This document shows positions 26,177-34,406 of a stretch of 64,000 nt of DNA, one piece after another. The number at the start of each line of letters is the position of its first letter. Within the stretch, counting starts at the first letter, position 1. The notes beneath the pieces were generated by a model. The model ran no database searches. It was not told the DNA's origin and saw only the letters and a list, made by a program, of their open reading frames with translations. Source of the stretch: Faucicola osloensis_C (GTDB taxonomy: Bacteria; Pseudomonadota; Gammaproteobacteria; Pseudomonadales; Moraxellaceae); contig JABAHL010000001.1 in assembly GCA_019353055.1 (NCBI GenBank), positions 124,001-188,000 on the forward strand. Reading direction: 5' to 3'. The translations under genes were made by a program, and so were the position numbers.

Positions 26177-26206
26177 AAAAAAAGCAAACCATGGTTGATT
26201 TGCTTT
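26177..26206 (-). terminator. Intrinsic terminator of dapD
   Basis: On the minus strand AAAGCAAA pairs with TTTGCTTT around a 10-nt loop and runs into a T tract, about 30 nt past the dapD stop. Confidence 0.75.
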
Positions 26207-26236
26207 AAATAATTTACTGTTATCTTGACTAAAAAT

Positions 26237-27058
26237 CTAGTCCATTCTGAGCAAATCATTGATAGATGTTTTAGAGCGGGTTTGCGCGTCCACTTTTTTC
26301 ACGATTACCGCACAGTACAAGCTATGCGAGCCGTCTTTGCTTGGCAAACTGCCCGACACGACCACTGACCCTGCAGGAATACGGCCGTAACTGATTTCGC
26401 CTGTTTCGCGGTCTAGGATTTTGGTTGATTGACCGATATACACGCCCATCGAAATCACCGAGCCTTCCTCAACAATCACACCTTCAACGATTTCTGAGCG
26501 CGCACCGATAAAGCAGTTGTCTTCAATGATGGTTGGGTTGGCTTGTAGCGGCTCAAGGACGCCGCCAATGCCGACACCGCCTGATAGATGCACGTTTTTA
26601 CCGATTTGGGCGCATGAACCTACTGTTGCCCACGTATCGACCATTGTGCCTTCATCGACATAGGCGCCGATATTGACGTAAGATGGCATCAAGATAGCGC
26701 CTTTGGCAATGTATGAACCTTTACGCGCGACGGCAGGTGGCACTACGCGCACGCCTGCTCTGGCAAATTGTTCATCGCCCCAATCTGAAAATTTGGTTTC
26801 GACTTTATCAAAGAACTGTAGGTCACGACCGCCATTCATGATGCGGTTGTCGTTCAGACGAAAGGATAATAATACCGCTTTTTTCACCCATTGATTGACG
26901 ATCCATTCACCGTCTTTTTTCTCTGCGACACGCAAGGTGCCCACATCGAGCTGAGCGAGCACATCATTGACGGCGGCACGCACATCGTCGGTGGCGTCAT
27001 TGGGGTTGAAGTTGGCACGGTTTTCAAAAGCATCTTCAATAATCTGTTGTAATGACAT
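26237..27058 (-). CDS. dapD: Tetrahydrodipicolinate N-succinyltransferase
   Basis: Transfers succinyl from succinyl-CoA to 2,3,4,5-tetrahydrodipicolinate in the lysine and meso-diaminopimelate pathway, supplying the cell wall as well as lysine. The 273 residues match the family length. The N-terminal helical part ends with the NGGRDLQFFDKVETKF stretch, and a left-handed beta-helix of hexapeptide repeats follows (SYVNIGAYVDEGTMVDTWAT, then GVGIGGVLEPLQ). The ATG at 27058 has AGGA upstream. It is read divergently from cysK across about 230 nt and ends in its own terminator. Homotrimeric cytosolic enzyme by family knowledge. Confidence 0.96.
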   Translation of the reverse strand: MSLQQIIEDAFENRANFNPNDATDDVRAAVNDVLAQLDVGTLRVAEKKDGEWIVNQWVKKAVLLSFRLNDNRIMNGGRDLQFFDKVETKFSDWGDEQFARAGVRVVPPAVARKGSYIAKGAILMPSYVNIGAYVDEGTMVDTWATVGSCAQIGKNVHLSGGVGIGGVLEPLQANPTIIEDNCFIGARSEIVEGVIVEEGSVISMGVYIGQSTKILDRETGEISYGRIPAGSVVVSGSLPSKDGSHSLYCAVIVKKVDAQTRSKTSINDLLRMD

Positions 27059-27156
27059 AATTTTTTCCTACAATCCAAAAAAAGGTAGGTCATTGTCGCT
27101 AATTTTGGCAGTTTTGGCAAATGATAATGCGATATTGCTGAGTAGGGCTTAGACAA

Positions 27157-27181
27157 ATTTGGTATATTAAATTAACCAAAT
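27157..27181. promoter_or_regulatory. Operator-like dyad upstream of cysK and dapD
   Basis: A 7-bp inverted repeat, atttggt (27157-27163) and accaaat (27175-27181), flanks the AT-rich 11-nt centre atattaaatta in the divergent region. The form suits a dimeric regulator, and the centre could hold a -10 element. The regulator is unknown; CysB sites are not this symmetric. Confidence 0.3.
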
Positions 27182-27286
27182 GGCGTTAGACACCGCGCAA
27201 TCGCTGACGTAAAATTCTAAAGCTAATACTTAAAAAATTACTTGAACGACCACTAAAAAAATACAGCACAAAAAAAGGGAATGATT

Positions 27287-28303
27287 ATGCTACAACAACC
27301 TGATGATCACTACACCGCACCCGCCAACCTTGGCACAGCGGTATATGCCAACAATGCCGATGCTATTGGTAACACACCGCTGGTGCGTCTTAATCATATC
27401 ATGCCACAGGGGGTGACCGTGCTTGCCAAAATCGAAAGCCGTAACCCAGCGTTTTCGGTCAAATGCCGAATCGGTGCGGGCATGGTGCAAGCCGCTGAGC
27501 AAGCAGGCTTATTAAAGCCAGGTATGCAAATCATCGAGCCGACGAGCGGTAACACGGGGATTGCGCTGGCGTTTGTGGCAGCAGCCAAAGGGTATAAAAT
27601 CACGCTGACCATGCCAGCTTCGATGAGTATGGAGCGCCGTAAAGTGCTGGCTGCGTTGGGCGCACACTTGGTGCTTACTGAGCCTTCGCTAGGTATGAAA
27701 GGCGCGGTGGAAGCTGCGCAAGAAATCCATGACAACCATCCTGGCGAATACTTTTTGCCGCAACAGTTTGATAACCCTGCCAACCCAGACACTCATGTCA
27801 AAACCACCGCACCTGAGATTTTTAATGCCACAGGTGGTAAGGTGGATGCGCTAGTGGCAGGCGTGGGTACAGGCGGGACGATTTCGGGTATCGCCCGTTA
27901 TTTTAAACAAATCAAACATCAGCCGCTTTATACCGTCGCGGTTGAGCCTGCGGAATCACCGATTATTACCCAGACGCGTGAAGGCAAACCCATCACCCCA
28001 GGTCCGCATAAAATCCAAGGGATTGGCGCCAACTTTATCCCAAAAAATCTTGCGCTTGATTTGCTTGATGAAGTTATCACGGTAACTGGCGATGATGCGA
28101 TTGCATGGGCAAGACGGGCGATGACCCAAGAAGGTATTTTATGTGGTATCTCTTGCGGTGCAGCGCTGCAAGCGGCTTATCAACTAGCAAGCCGCCCTGA
28201 GATGCAAGGCAAAACCATTGTGGTTATTTTGCCAGATAGTGGTGAGCGTTATTTGTCCAGTGTGCTATTTGATGGTATCTTCACTGGCGAGAACTTTAAT
28301 TAA
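27287..28303 (+). CDS. cysK: Cysteine synthase (O-acetylserine sulfhydrylase)
   Basis: Pyridoxal-phosphate enzyme joining O-acetylserine and sulfide to cysteine. The 338 residues include the PLP lysine in RNPAFSVKCRIG (K near residue 58), the acetylserine loop PTSGNTGIALA, GTGTGGTISGIARYF (phosphate-binding glycine loop, here as G-V-G-T-G-G-T) and GISCGAAL. Family members usually have N-P-x-x-S-V-K-D/C-R, so the motif is normal. The ATG at 27287 is preferred over 27281 because the AAGGGA box ends only 1 nt before the latter. CysE, the preceding step, is encoded at 42874-43842, and the two proteins are known to form a complex. The gene ends in a strong terminator. Confidence 0.94.
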   Translation: MLQQPDDHYTAPANLGTAVYANNADAIGNTPLVRLNHIMPQGVTVLAKIESRNPAFSVKCRIGAGMVQAAEQAGLLKPGMQIIEPTSGNTGIALAFVAAAKGYKITLTMPASMSMERRKVLAALGAHLVLTEPSLGMKGAVEAAQEIHDNHPGEYFLPQQFDNPANPDTHVKTTAPEIFNATGGKVDALVAGVGTGGTISGIARYFKQIKHQPLYTVAVEPAESPIITQTREGKPITPGPHKIQGIGANFIPKNLALDLLDEVITVTGDDAIAWARRAMTQEGILCGISCGAALQAAYQLASRPEMQGKTIVVILPDSGERYLSSVLFDGIFTGENFN

Positions 28304-28321
28304 CAAGCTTTCATGAACGAT

Positions 28322-28349
28322 AAAAAAGGGCGTTAGTTAGCCCTTTTTT
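28322..28349 (+). terminator. Intrinsic terminator of cysK
   Basis: The stem aaaaaagggc / gccctttttt with an 8-nt loop, about 20 nt after the cysK stop, ends in a T run. The following 190 nt up to the MATE gene are AT-rich, with nothing else recognisable. Confidence 0.85.
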
Positions 28350-28544
28350 ACTTTATTTTTACTTTATTTCTAATTAAAAATCGCTATAAAAATCATCGGT
28401 TGAATACCCCAAACATGGTCATCAATTCATGACCATAACCAATAACTCACAATAAATAGCCTAAGCGAATTTTCCAATCATTTTTTCAAGTCGTTTTTAT
28501 TACCAAGCCATTTTATTTTTAGATTATTTTCTTTTTAGGTTATT

Positions 28545-29915
28545 TTATAGCCAAGCCATTTTTAAGCGTTTTTGCTGACGTAATAAACGCGTCCCTAACA
28601 GCAGTGACGCCAATCCCAGCGCTGCAACCAGCGCGATCCAAAATCCTTTAGCCCCCATATCGGTATGGCGCACCAAATAGGTACCCAGCGGAATCGCTAC
28701 CACCCAATAGCAAAATAAGGTGATAAACATCGGTACTGTGGTATCTTGCATACCGCGCAAAATCCCCGCAAAATTGACCTGCCAGGCATCAAACAACTGA
28801 TACACAGTGGCAAACCATAACAACAGCGCGGCTTGCTGAATCACTTGCGGGTTTTCACTAAAGAAAGTTGGCAGGGTTTGCCGAAAAATGGCAGTTAACA
28901 ACATGCTAATCACTGCAAATGACGTGGCTACGGCAATGCCGATGAGCTTGATACGTTTAAGCGCTCGGTAATCTTTGGCGCCATAGCGATTTGACACCAT
29001 GATGGTGAGCGCCATCGCGACTGAAAACGGGAACATAAATAACTGCGATGAAATCGTCAACGCTACCTGATGGCTTGCCACCGCGATTTCACCCAGTGGG
29101 CTGATGATAATGGAAGCTAGACTAAAGGCGCTTACTTCAAAAAAAATCGACATACCAATGGGAATACCAATCGATAATTGCTGACGCAACTGAGCAAAAT
29201 TCATACCGGCAAAATTGGCAAAAAAGCGCTGGTTGGCAAAATCTGACTGGGGGCTCAAAGTCAAATAGCTTACCAACATCAATAAATTTATCCATAACGC
29301 AATCCCAGAGGCAAAACCACAGCCTGCACCGCCCATAGCAGGAATCAGCACAGTTTCACCGAGGGTGACGCCATGAATAAACGCATAGCTGAGCGGCACA
29401 TTTAAAATCAAACCAATGAGGCTTATCACCATCACCACGGTGGGATGTTTTAAGCTTTCGGTGTAGCAGCGCAGCGAGGTGTATAGACAGACCGCAGGAA
29501 ACCCAAAAGAGATACCAAACAAGAATTTTTGCGCGATGTGCTGAATATCCTTTGGTACCTTCATCCAATCAAACAAATAATGCAGCTGATTGACCGCCAC
29601 AAATCCTATAATACCGATGATAAGCGCCAGCCAAAGCGATTGTTGGGTTATAAACGGCACTTTTTGTAGTTGCTGCTGACCAATCGCTTCCCCAATTAAT
29701 GGCGTGGTGGCAAGCAAAATACCAACCGCCAGCAAAAACGTGGGCATCCAAATACCCGCGCCGATTGCCACGCCTGATAAATCTAGCGCGGAGACTTGAC
29801 CTGCGAGTAAGGTATCGACCAAGGCGAGTCCTGACTGGCAAATCTGGGTGATTAAAATAGGTAAGGTCAAGACAAATAATTGTTTTAAGTCTTGACGAGC
29901 AATAGCTGACAACAT
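28545..29915 (-). CDS. MATE-family efflux transporter (NorM-like)
   Basis: Inner-membrane cation-coupled drug exporter of 456 residues with 12 predicted helices in two similar halves. Typical features are the first helix LTLPILITQICQSGLALVDT, followed by LLAGQVSALDLSGVAIGAGI, and the second-half repeat starting LFMFPFSVAMALTIMVSNRYGA. The frame extends to a TTG at 29945, but the first ATG is at 29915 (MLSAIARQ); neither has a strong ribosome-binding site. Substrates cannot be told from sequence; NorM types export fluoroquinolones and cationic dyes using Na+ or H+. It reads leftward from a terminator-bounded spacer, with no regulator next to it. Confidence 0.9.
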   Translation of the reverse strand: MLSAIARQDLKQLFVLTLPILITQICQSGLALVDTLLAGQVSALDLSGVAIGAGIWMPTFLLAVGILLATTPLIGEAIGQQQLQKVPFITQQSLWLALIIGIIGFVAVNQLHYLFDWMKVPKDIQHIAQKFLFGISFGFPAVCLYTSLRCYTESLKHPTVVMVISLIGLILNVPLSYAFIHGVTLGETVLIPAMGGAGCGFASGIALWINLLMLVSYLTLSPQSDFANQRFFANFAGMNFAQLRQQLSIGIPIGMSIFFEVSAFSLASIIISPLGEIAVASHQVALTISSQLFMFPFSVAMALTIMVSNRYGAKDYRALKRIKLIGIAVATSFAVISMLLTAIFRQTLPTFFSENPQVIQQAALLLWFATVYQLFDAWQVNFAGILRGMQDTTVPMFITLFCYWVVAIPLGTYLVRHTDMGAKGFWIALVAALGLASLLLGTRLLRQQKRLKMAWL

Positions 29916-30064
29916 GTAATGACCAAATATTCGTTGAAAATTCAATAAAGGCGGCAGTTTAACAGATTTTGTGGCATGATTTTTTATTGTTTAATTTATT
30001 GTTTAACAGGTTAGCAAATTAACAGGTCAAAAAAGTTAGCGTTTGATTGTGATAGCATCAACAT

Positions 30065-30111
30065 AAAAAAGCCTTTATCAAATGTCGCCACAATTTGATA
30101 AAGGCTTTTTT
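30065..30111. terminator. Strong bidirectional terminator after the lipoprotein gene
   Basis: A perfect 19-bp inverted repeat (aaaaaagcctttatcaaat / its complement) with a 9-nt loop lies just past the stop of the leftward lipoprotein gene. A/T runs on both ends allow termination in either direction. Confidence 0.92.
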
Positions 30112-30124
30112 TTAACAAGAGCTT

Positions 30125-31165
30125 TTAAAGCGCTTTAATCATGGCTTGATAGCCTGTGAGTTTATTGGTGGCATCAAAGGTCTGTACCACAAACGCATAA
30201 TTGGCTTTGGTGGCATCCACAAAGGGTGTAAAAGTAGTGCCGTAGGTTAATTGGTTGGTGCGTACAAAACCCATACCGCGGTCAGTGGCTTTATCCAAGT
30301 TGATTTGGGTGACAAGGGTGCGATCGGTGTTGGCAGGCGCAGTCCAATTGAGGTTTAAGGTACTACCTGTCCCCGTGAGATTAACGCCTAAATTGCCGAC
30401 CCTAGCAGTGAGTGGCAATACTTTAAAATCGCCATCGCCGCCTAAGGTATAGTTGACATTACAGCCGTCTTTATTGTCAGATAATTCTCTGCCAAAATCG
30501 ACACCCACCTCATAACTATATTGACCATCCCAATAATCGCGCTTGCTATCATAATCGCCATTAAATGGCATGCCCGCCACAGAGGTTTTTAATTCATCAA
30601 ACTGTAAAAATTTAAGGAACGTGTTATCAAATTTTGCTGCTGGGTCAAGTGTACCAAACAGCACACCACCGATCGTTTCGTCAGTTTTAATAGAGATTTT
30701 TTCTGTGGTTAAGGTGTTTGGGTCTTGGCAAGTTTTTTGTTGATAGCTCATTTGACCATACACCGAGGCGGCGTAATCATTGCCAATATCAAAATACACC
30801 ACACCCAGATCGCTATCACTGGGCTCGTTGTCGTTGTCTTCTACAAAATAGCCAACATACAATCCCCCTTTACCGCCTTCTGGGGTGATTTTGTCCAAAA
30901 AATTATCTAAGCTGTCTTCGGGCAAAAAAATACTTTGTAAAATCTCTGCCATGCTTTTTTCTTTGTTGGTTAATTTATCCTCGACTTTTTTGTAGGCAGC
31001 GCGGACATCCGTTGCAATGTTTTTATAACTATCGTTGGCATCGTTTAGGGCATTGTCGACCGTCTCACTACCTGAGCCGCCACATGCAGATAGGGCGATG
31101 GTTAACGCAGTTAGCATGCCTATTTTATAAGAGGCTTTTTTATCAGACGCTTGGGTATATGACAT
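30125..31165 (-). CDS. Predicted lipoprotein of unknown function
   Basis: A 346-residue secreted lipoprotein. The N-terminus has basic residues, a hydrophobic run (IGMLTALTIALSAC) and a lipobox L-S-A-C with lipidation at C28, then a flexible G-G-S-G-S-E linker. No known domain is recognised. The middle part is acidic (EDNDNEPSDSD), with aromatic patches resembling a beta-sandwich. The last 110 residues (NLNWTAPANTDRTLVTQI, then a repeating Y/F pattern) could be a fibronectin-like fold, which is a guess. Two cysteines (QKTCQDP and KDGCNVN) may form a disulfide. The ATG at 31165 has AAGGAAGG upstream. It is a single gene with its own terminator, divergent from hemW across a Fur-box-like site. 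Confidence 0.75.
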   Translation of the reverse strand: MSYTQASDKKASYKIGMLTALTIALSACGGSGSETVDNALNDANDSYKNIATDVRAAYKKVEDKLTNKEKSMAEILQSIFLPEDSLDNFLDKITPEGGKGGLYVGYFVEDNDNEPSDSDLGVVYFDIGNDYAASVYGQMSYQQKTCQDPNTLTTEKISIKTDETIGGVLFGTLDPAAKFDNTFLKFLQFDELKTSVAGMPFNGDYDSKRDYWDGQYSYEVGVDFGRELSDNKDGCNVNYTLGGDGDFKVLPLTARVGNLGVNLTGTGSTLNLNWTAPANTDRTLVTQINLDKATDRGMGFVRTNQLTYGTTFTPFVDATKANYAFVVQTFDATNKLTGYQAMIKAL

Positions 31166-31277
31166 GATGACAATCCTTCCTTGATAATAGATGAAATAGC
31201 AATAACAAATAGCGATAAATTGTTAAATAAAATCAAAATAAAAGTTTGGGCTATGCTACCATTGTTATTTTTTAAAG

Positions 31278-31322
31278 TATAGCCAAATAGTAACGATTAT
31301 CATCAAAAAACTGTTGGCTATA
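31278..31322. promoter_or_regulatory. Inverted repeat enclosing a Fur-box-like sequence
   Basis: A 9-bp perfect inverted repeat, tatagccaa (31278-31286) and ttggctata (31314-31322), encloses a 19-nt stretch (31289-31307). By hand count the minus strand of that stretch matches 13 of 19 positions of the classical Fur box. It lies between the divergent lipoprotein and hemW genes and could control either by iron. A match score alone does not prove Fur binding. Confidence 0.35.
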
Positions 31323-31362
31323 GCGTGTTAAATTATCAATCAAATGAATTAGTTACTGATTA

Positions 31363-32511
31363 ATGCCAAATCCAAACCTTATCCCTTTGTCGCTTTATAT
31401 CCATATTCCTTGGTGTGTTAAAAAATGCCCATATTGTGATTTTAACTCACATGAAAGCCGTACACCAATTGATTTTGTAGGCTATGTCGATGCTTTATTA
31501 GACGATTTAAAAACTCAGCTAAGCTTTGTACAAGGACGCAAGATAGCCACCATTTTTATTGGGGGCGGCACGCCATCGCTACTGCCGATTGCGCAATATC
31601 GGCAGCTTTTTGCGGGTATCAATGCTCAGTTAACACTGACTGACGATTGTGAAATCACCATGGAAGCCAATCCTGCCACCGTAGAGCATGCGCCATTTCA
31701 TGAGTATCTAGCGGTAGGTATCAATCGGTTGTCGCTTGGTGTACAAAGTTTTCAAACCCAAAAACTTGCCGCCTTGGGGCGGATTCATAACCCGCAGCAA
31801 GCCATTTCAGCTATTCAAAACGCCCAGCAAGCAGGGTTTAAAAAGTTAAATGTCGACTTAATGCATGGCTTGCCCAACCAAACACTGACAGACGTCCTGA
31901 GCGATTTGCAGCAAGCGATTGATTTGGGCGTTTCGCACATTTCGTGGTATCAGCTCACCATTGAGCCCAATACCGTGTTTTATCGCAATACGCCGATTTT
32001 GCCCGATGACGAGATATTGGTGGATATTTTTGAGCAAGGCGCTCGGCTTTTGAAGGCCAATGGCTTTGTGCAATATGAAGTGTCGGCATGGTCAAGGCAG
32101 GCGGATTTTCAGCCCAGTCAGCATAATCTCAACTATTGGCAGTTTGGCGATTATTTGGCGATTGGGGCAGGCGCGCATGGTAAAGTCACGCGACCTGATG
32201 GCATTTACCGGTTTAGTAAATCCCGCTTACCAAAAGATTATAGGGTTAATCAGTCGGCGATAGGTTGGCAAGCCATAGAGCCGTCTGATTTACCGTTTGA
32301 ATTTATGATGAATGGGCTGAGGCTAAAAAATGGCGTGCCCAAACAGTTTTGGACACAGAGAACAGGCTTGGCATGGTCAGTCATTGAGCCACAATTGATA
32401 CAACTACACAATCGTGGTTTGGTTGAGTTAAGCGGTGACCATATCCACTGCACAGCGCAAGGGTTTTTATTTTTAAACCAAGTCCTGCAAGAATTTTTAC
32501 CCGATGACTAA
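31363..32511 (+). CDS. hemW: Radical SAM heme chaperone HemW
   Basis: HemN-like radical-SAM protein of 382 residues that inserts heme into respiratory enzymes rather than oxidising coproporphyrinogen. The cluster motif is C18-x3-C22-x2-C25 (CVKKCPYC), preceded by the typical S-L-Y-I-H-I-P-W. Further marks are IFIGGGTPSLL, E-A-N-P, GVNRLSLGVQSFQ-type (here GINRLSLGVQSFQ) and NYWQFGDYLAIGAGAHG. The short length and lack of the HemN N-terminal extension favour HemW over coproporphyrinogen dehydrogenase. The ATG at 31363 has no evident ribosome-binding site. A TatD-family hydrolase follows after 78 nt. The Fur-box-like region upstream would suit a heme-related gene. Confidence 0.92.
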   Translation: MPNPNLIPLSLYIHIPWCVKKCPYCDFNSHESRTPIDFVGYVDALLDDLKTQLSFVQGRKIATIFIGGGTPSLLPIAQYRQLFAGINAQLTLTDDCEITMEANPATVEHAPFHEYLAVGINRLSLGVQSFQTQKLAALGRIHNPQQAISAIQNAQQAGFKKLNVDLMHGLPNQTLTDVLSDLQQAIDLGVSHISWYQLTIEPNTVFYRNTPILPDDEILVDIFEQGARLLKANGFVQYEVSAWSRQADFQPSQHNLNYWQFGDYLAIGAGAHGKVTRPDGIYRFSKSRLPKDYRVNQSAIGWQAIEPSDLPFEFMMNGLRLKNGVPKQFWTQRTGLAWSVIEPQLIQLHNRGLVELSGDHIHCTAQGFLFLNQVLQEFLPDD

Positions 32512-32589
32512 CGCTTTGACGGTGCATTTGATTGAATTTATGCGCCGCAGCCTTATTTAAGCGTCAATCAATTAAAAAAAGAGAGTGAT

Positions 32590-33375
32590 ATGTTTACCGA
32601 TACCCATGCGCATCTAAACCGTTTGGACTTAGAAAAATATCAAGGTGATATCCGTCAAGCCTTACAAGCTGCCAAGGATGCCAATGTGCAGCGGATTATG
32701 GCGATTATGTGTGAGCTGGATGAATACGATGCTATTGATGAGATTATCAATACGAAAATTGACGGGCTAACGTTGGGGATGAGTGTGGGCGTGCATCCCT
32801 GCGAAGACATTGCCATGCTAAAAAGTGCAACAGTTGAAATACTCGTTGAAATGGCAAATCAGCCGCATGTTTGGGCGATTGGCGAGACCGGGCTAGATTA
32901 TTATTGGTCAACAGAAAACAGCATAGAACAAAAAGCGAGCTTTGCCCGCCATATTCATGCCAGCCAGCACCTAAAAAAACCCATTATCGTCCATACGCGT
33001 GAGGCGAAACACGATACCTTGGATTTATTAAAAGCAGAAAAAGCCGAGCATGGCATTATTCATTGCTTTACGGAAGATTATGAGACCGCCAAAAAAGCCT
33101 TGGATTTGGGTTTTTATATTTCTTTGTCAGGGATTGTGACCTTTAAAAACGCCACTGAATTACAAGCCGTGGCGAAAAAACTGCCTAAAGATCGCATTTT
33201 GATTGAAACGGACAGCCCATATCTTGCGCCGGTGCCCAAACGCGGCAAATCTAACGAGCCTGCTTTTGTGCCCTATGTGGCGGATTTTCTCGCCAAACAT
33301 TATGACATGCCAGTGGATGAGTTCGCACACTTAACCCACCAAAATTTTGATGCATTATTACATCAGTATGCTTAA
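32590..33375 (+). CDS. TatD-family metal-dependent hydrolase
   Basis: A 261-residue TIM-barrel protein of the TatD/YcfH family of metal-dependent nucleases. Metal-binding residues are visible in order: T-H-A-H-L-N (residues 4-9), the Glu of IGETGLDYYW, H in IVHTREA, H in IIHCF and the Asp of ETDSPYLAP. Such enzymes show 3'-5' exonuclease activity on DNA or RNA and have been linked to DNA repair or D-tyrosyl-tRNA processing. Which paralogue this is (YcfH, YjjV or TatD) cannot be fixed by eye. The start at 32590 follows GAGAG. It may be co-transcribed with hemW, 78 nt upstream, where no terminator is seen. Confidence 0.88.
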   Translation: MFTDTHAHLNRLDLEKYQGDIRQALQAAKDANVQRIMAIMCELDEYDAIDEIINTKIDGLTLGMSVGVHPCEDIAMLKSATVEILVEMANQPHVWAIGETGLDYYWSTENSIEQKASFARHIHASQHLKKPIIVHTREAKHDTLDLLKAEKAEHGIIHCFTEDYETAKKALDLGFYISLSGIVTFKNATELQAVAKKLPKDRILIETDSPYLAPVPKRGKSNEPAFVPYVADFLAKHYDMPVDEFAHLTHQNFDALLHQYA

Positions 33376-33470
33376 AAATAGTTAAACAAATCTTTATAAT
33401 TTATTAAGTAGGTAATAAAATTTATGTGATAAAACATTTGGCAATGACTCATCAGTCATGTATCATACGT

Positions 33471-33537
33471 AACAACCTTGCTCCTATGTTACTAAGCGAG
33501 GTTGCTATGCAAGGTTATTAAGCGAGCATTTTTTTAT
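33471..33537 (+). other. Clustered hairpins with a T run between the TatD gene and the TetR gene
   Basis: Three nested pairings are visible: tgctc (33479-33483) with gagca (33524-33528), then a T7 run; accttgct (33475-33482) with agcgaggt (33495-33502); and ttgc-tat-gcaa (33502-33512). The first two are mutually exclusive because they share bases. The near-direct repeats ttactaagcgag and ttattaagcgag are also present. It may be the terminator of the TatD gene or a small structured RNA. A separate dyad, atgact-catc-agtcat (33444-33459), lies just before it. Confidence 0.35.
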
Positions 33538-33621
33538 CATTTAACAGTTGTGCGTAGATGGGTTGATGTAACGGGTCTCGTCAACAATAGGGGCTACTAG
33601 AACAGACTGATGGAGTAATCA

Positions 33622-34323
33622 ATGAGTCGTCAACAACAATTCAAGAATCGTGAAGAAGTCATATTGGCAGTTGCCGAGCAGTTGCTATTAGAGTCTGGGG
33701 AAGGCGATATCACGCTAGATAGTTTGGCCGAGCAGCTAGACTTAGCCAAAGGTACGCTCTACAAGCATTTTACCAGCAAAGATGAATTGTTTTTACGCAT
33801 CATTATCCGTCATGAGCAACAACTACTTGCGCTGAGCGAAGTCGGCGATTGTCCTGCCGCAGGCGTGGCACGTCTTACCCTGTTTCAACTCATCAATCCG
33901 CAAAAAGCCATATTACTCAACCAAATCGAAGAGCGCTTAGCCAATTCTGCCGTAGGGCTTAATAAACTTTTTTCGCAGTTGTATGAAATTCGCCGTGAAC
34001 GCATGAAGCGATTAATCAACACCACGGCTGAATACCTGCAATCGCTACACAGTGCCATGAGTACCCGAGACTATCTGTCAACCATTTGGGCGATCGGTCA
34101 AGGCGGTGCAGGACTGCTAAATTCTAGTTTTTATCAACGTTATCTCGGTCGCCGCGATACTTTGCGTTTTGCCTTGGTTCAGCATATTTTAGACATTCCC
34201 AAGCAATACCCTGCTGCGGTACAATCAGTGAATGAGCCTACTGGGGCAAACCCACCTAGCAATGCTACTGATACGGCAAATTCACAGACTGAATCAAACC
34301 TGACGCTGCGCAATGTCAAATAG
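33622..34323 (+). CDS. TetR-family transcriptional regulator
   Basis: A DNA-binding repressor type of 233 residues. The N-terminal helix-turn-helix spans about residues 10-57 (ITLDSLAEQLDLAKGTLYKH, F-T-S-K-D-E-L-F), the TetR signature. The C-terminal ligand domain is helical and not assignable to a subfamily. The last 30 residues are low-complexity Asn/Thr/Ser-rich. The ATG at 33622 has TGGAG upstream. The target is not evident: neighbours are a TatD hydrolase and the pseudopilin operon, and no divergent partner exists. The dyad at 33444-33459 could be its own operator, which is speculation. Confidence 0.88.
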   Translation: MSRQQQFKNREEVILAVAEQLLLESGEGDITLDSLAEQLDLAKGTLYKHFTSKDELFLRIIIRHEQQLLALSEVGDCPAAGVARLTLFQLINPQKAILLNQIEERLANSAVGLNKLFSQLYEIRRERMKRLINTTAEYLQSLHSAMSTRDYLSTIWAIGQGGAGLLNSSFYQRYLGRRDTLRFALVQHILDIPKQYPAAVQSVNEPTGANPPSNATDTANSQTESNLTLRNVK

Positions 34324-34406
34324 TAAATGTCAAAGAATACTACTTAACTATTATCACCCACGTTTAAGCTTTATAAACTATCTCTGTTTTGTCTGAGTGC
34401 ATAACG

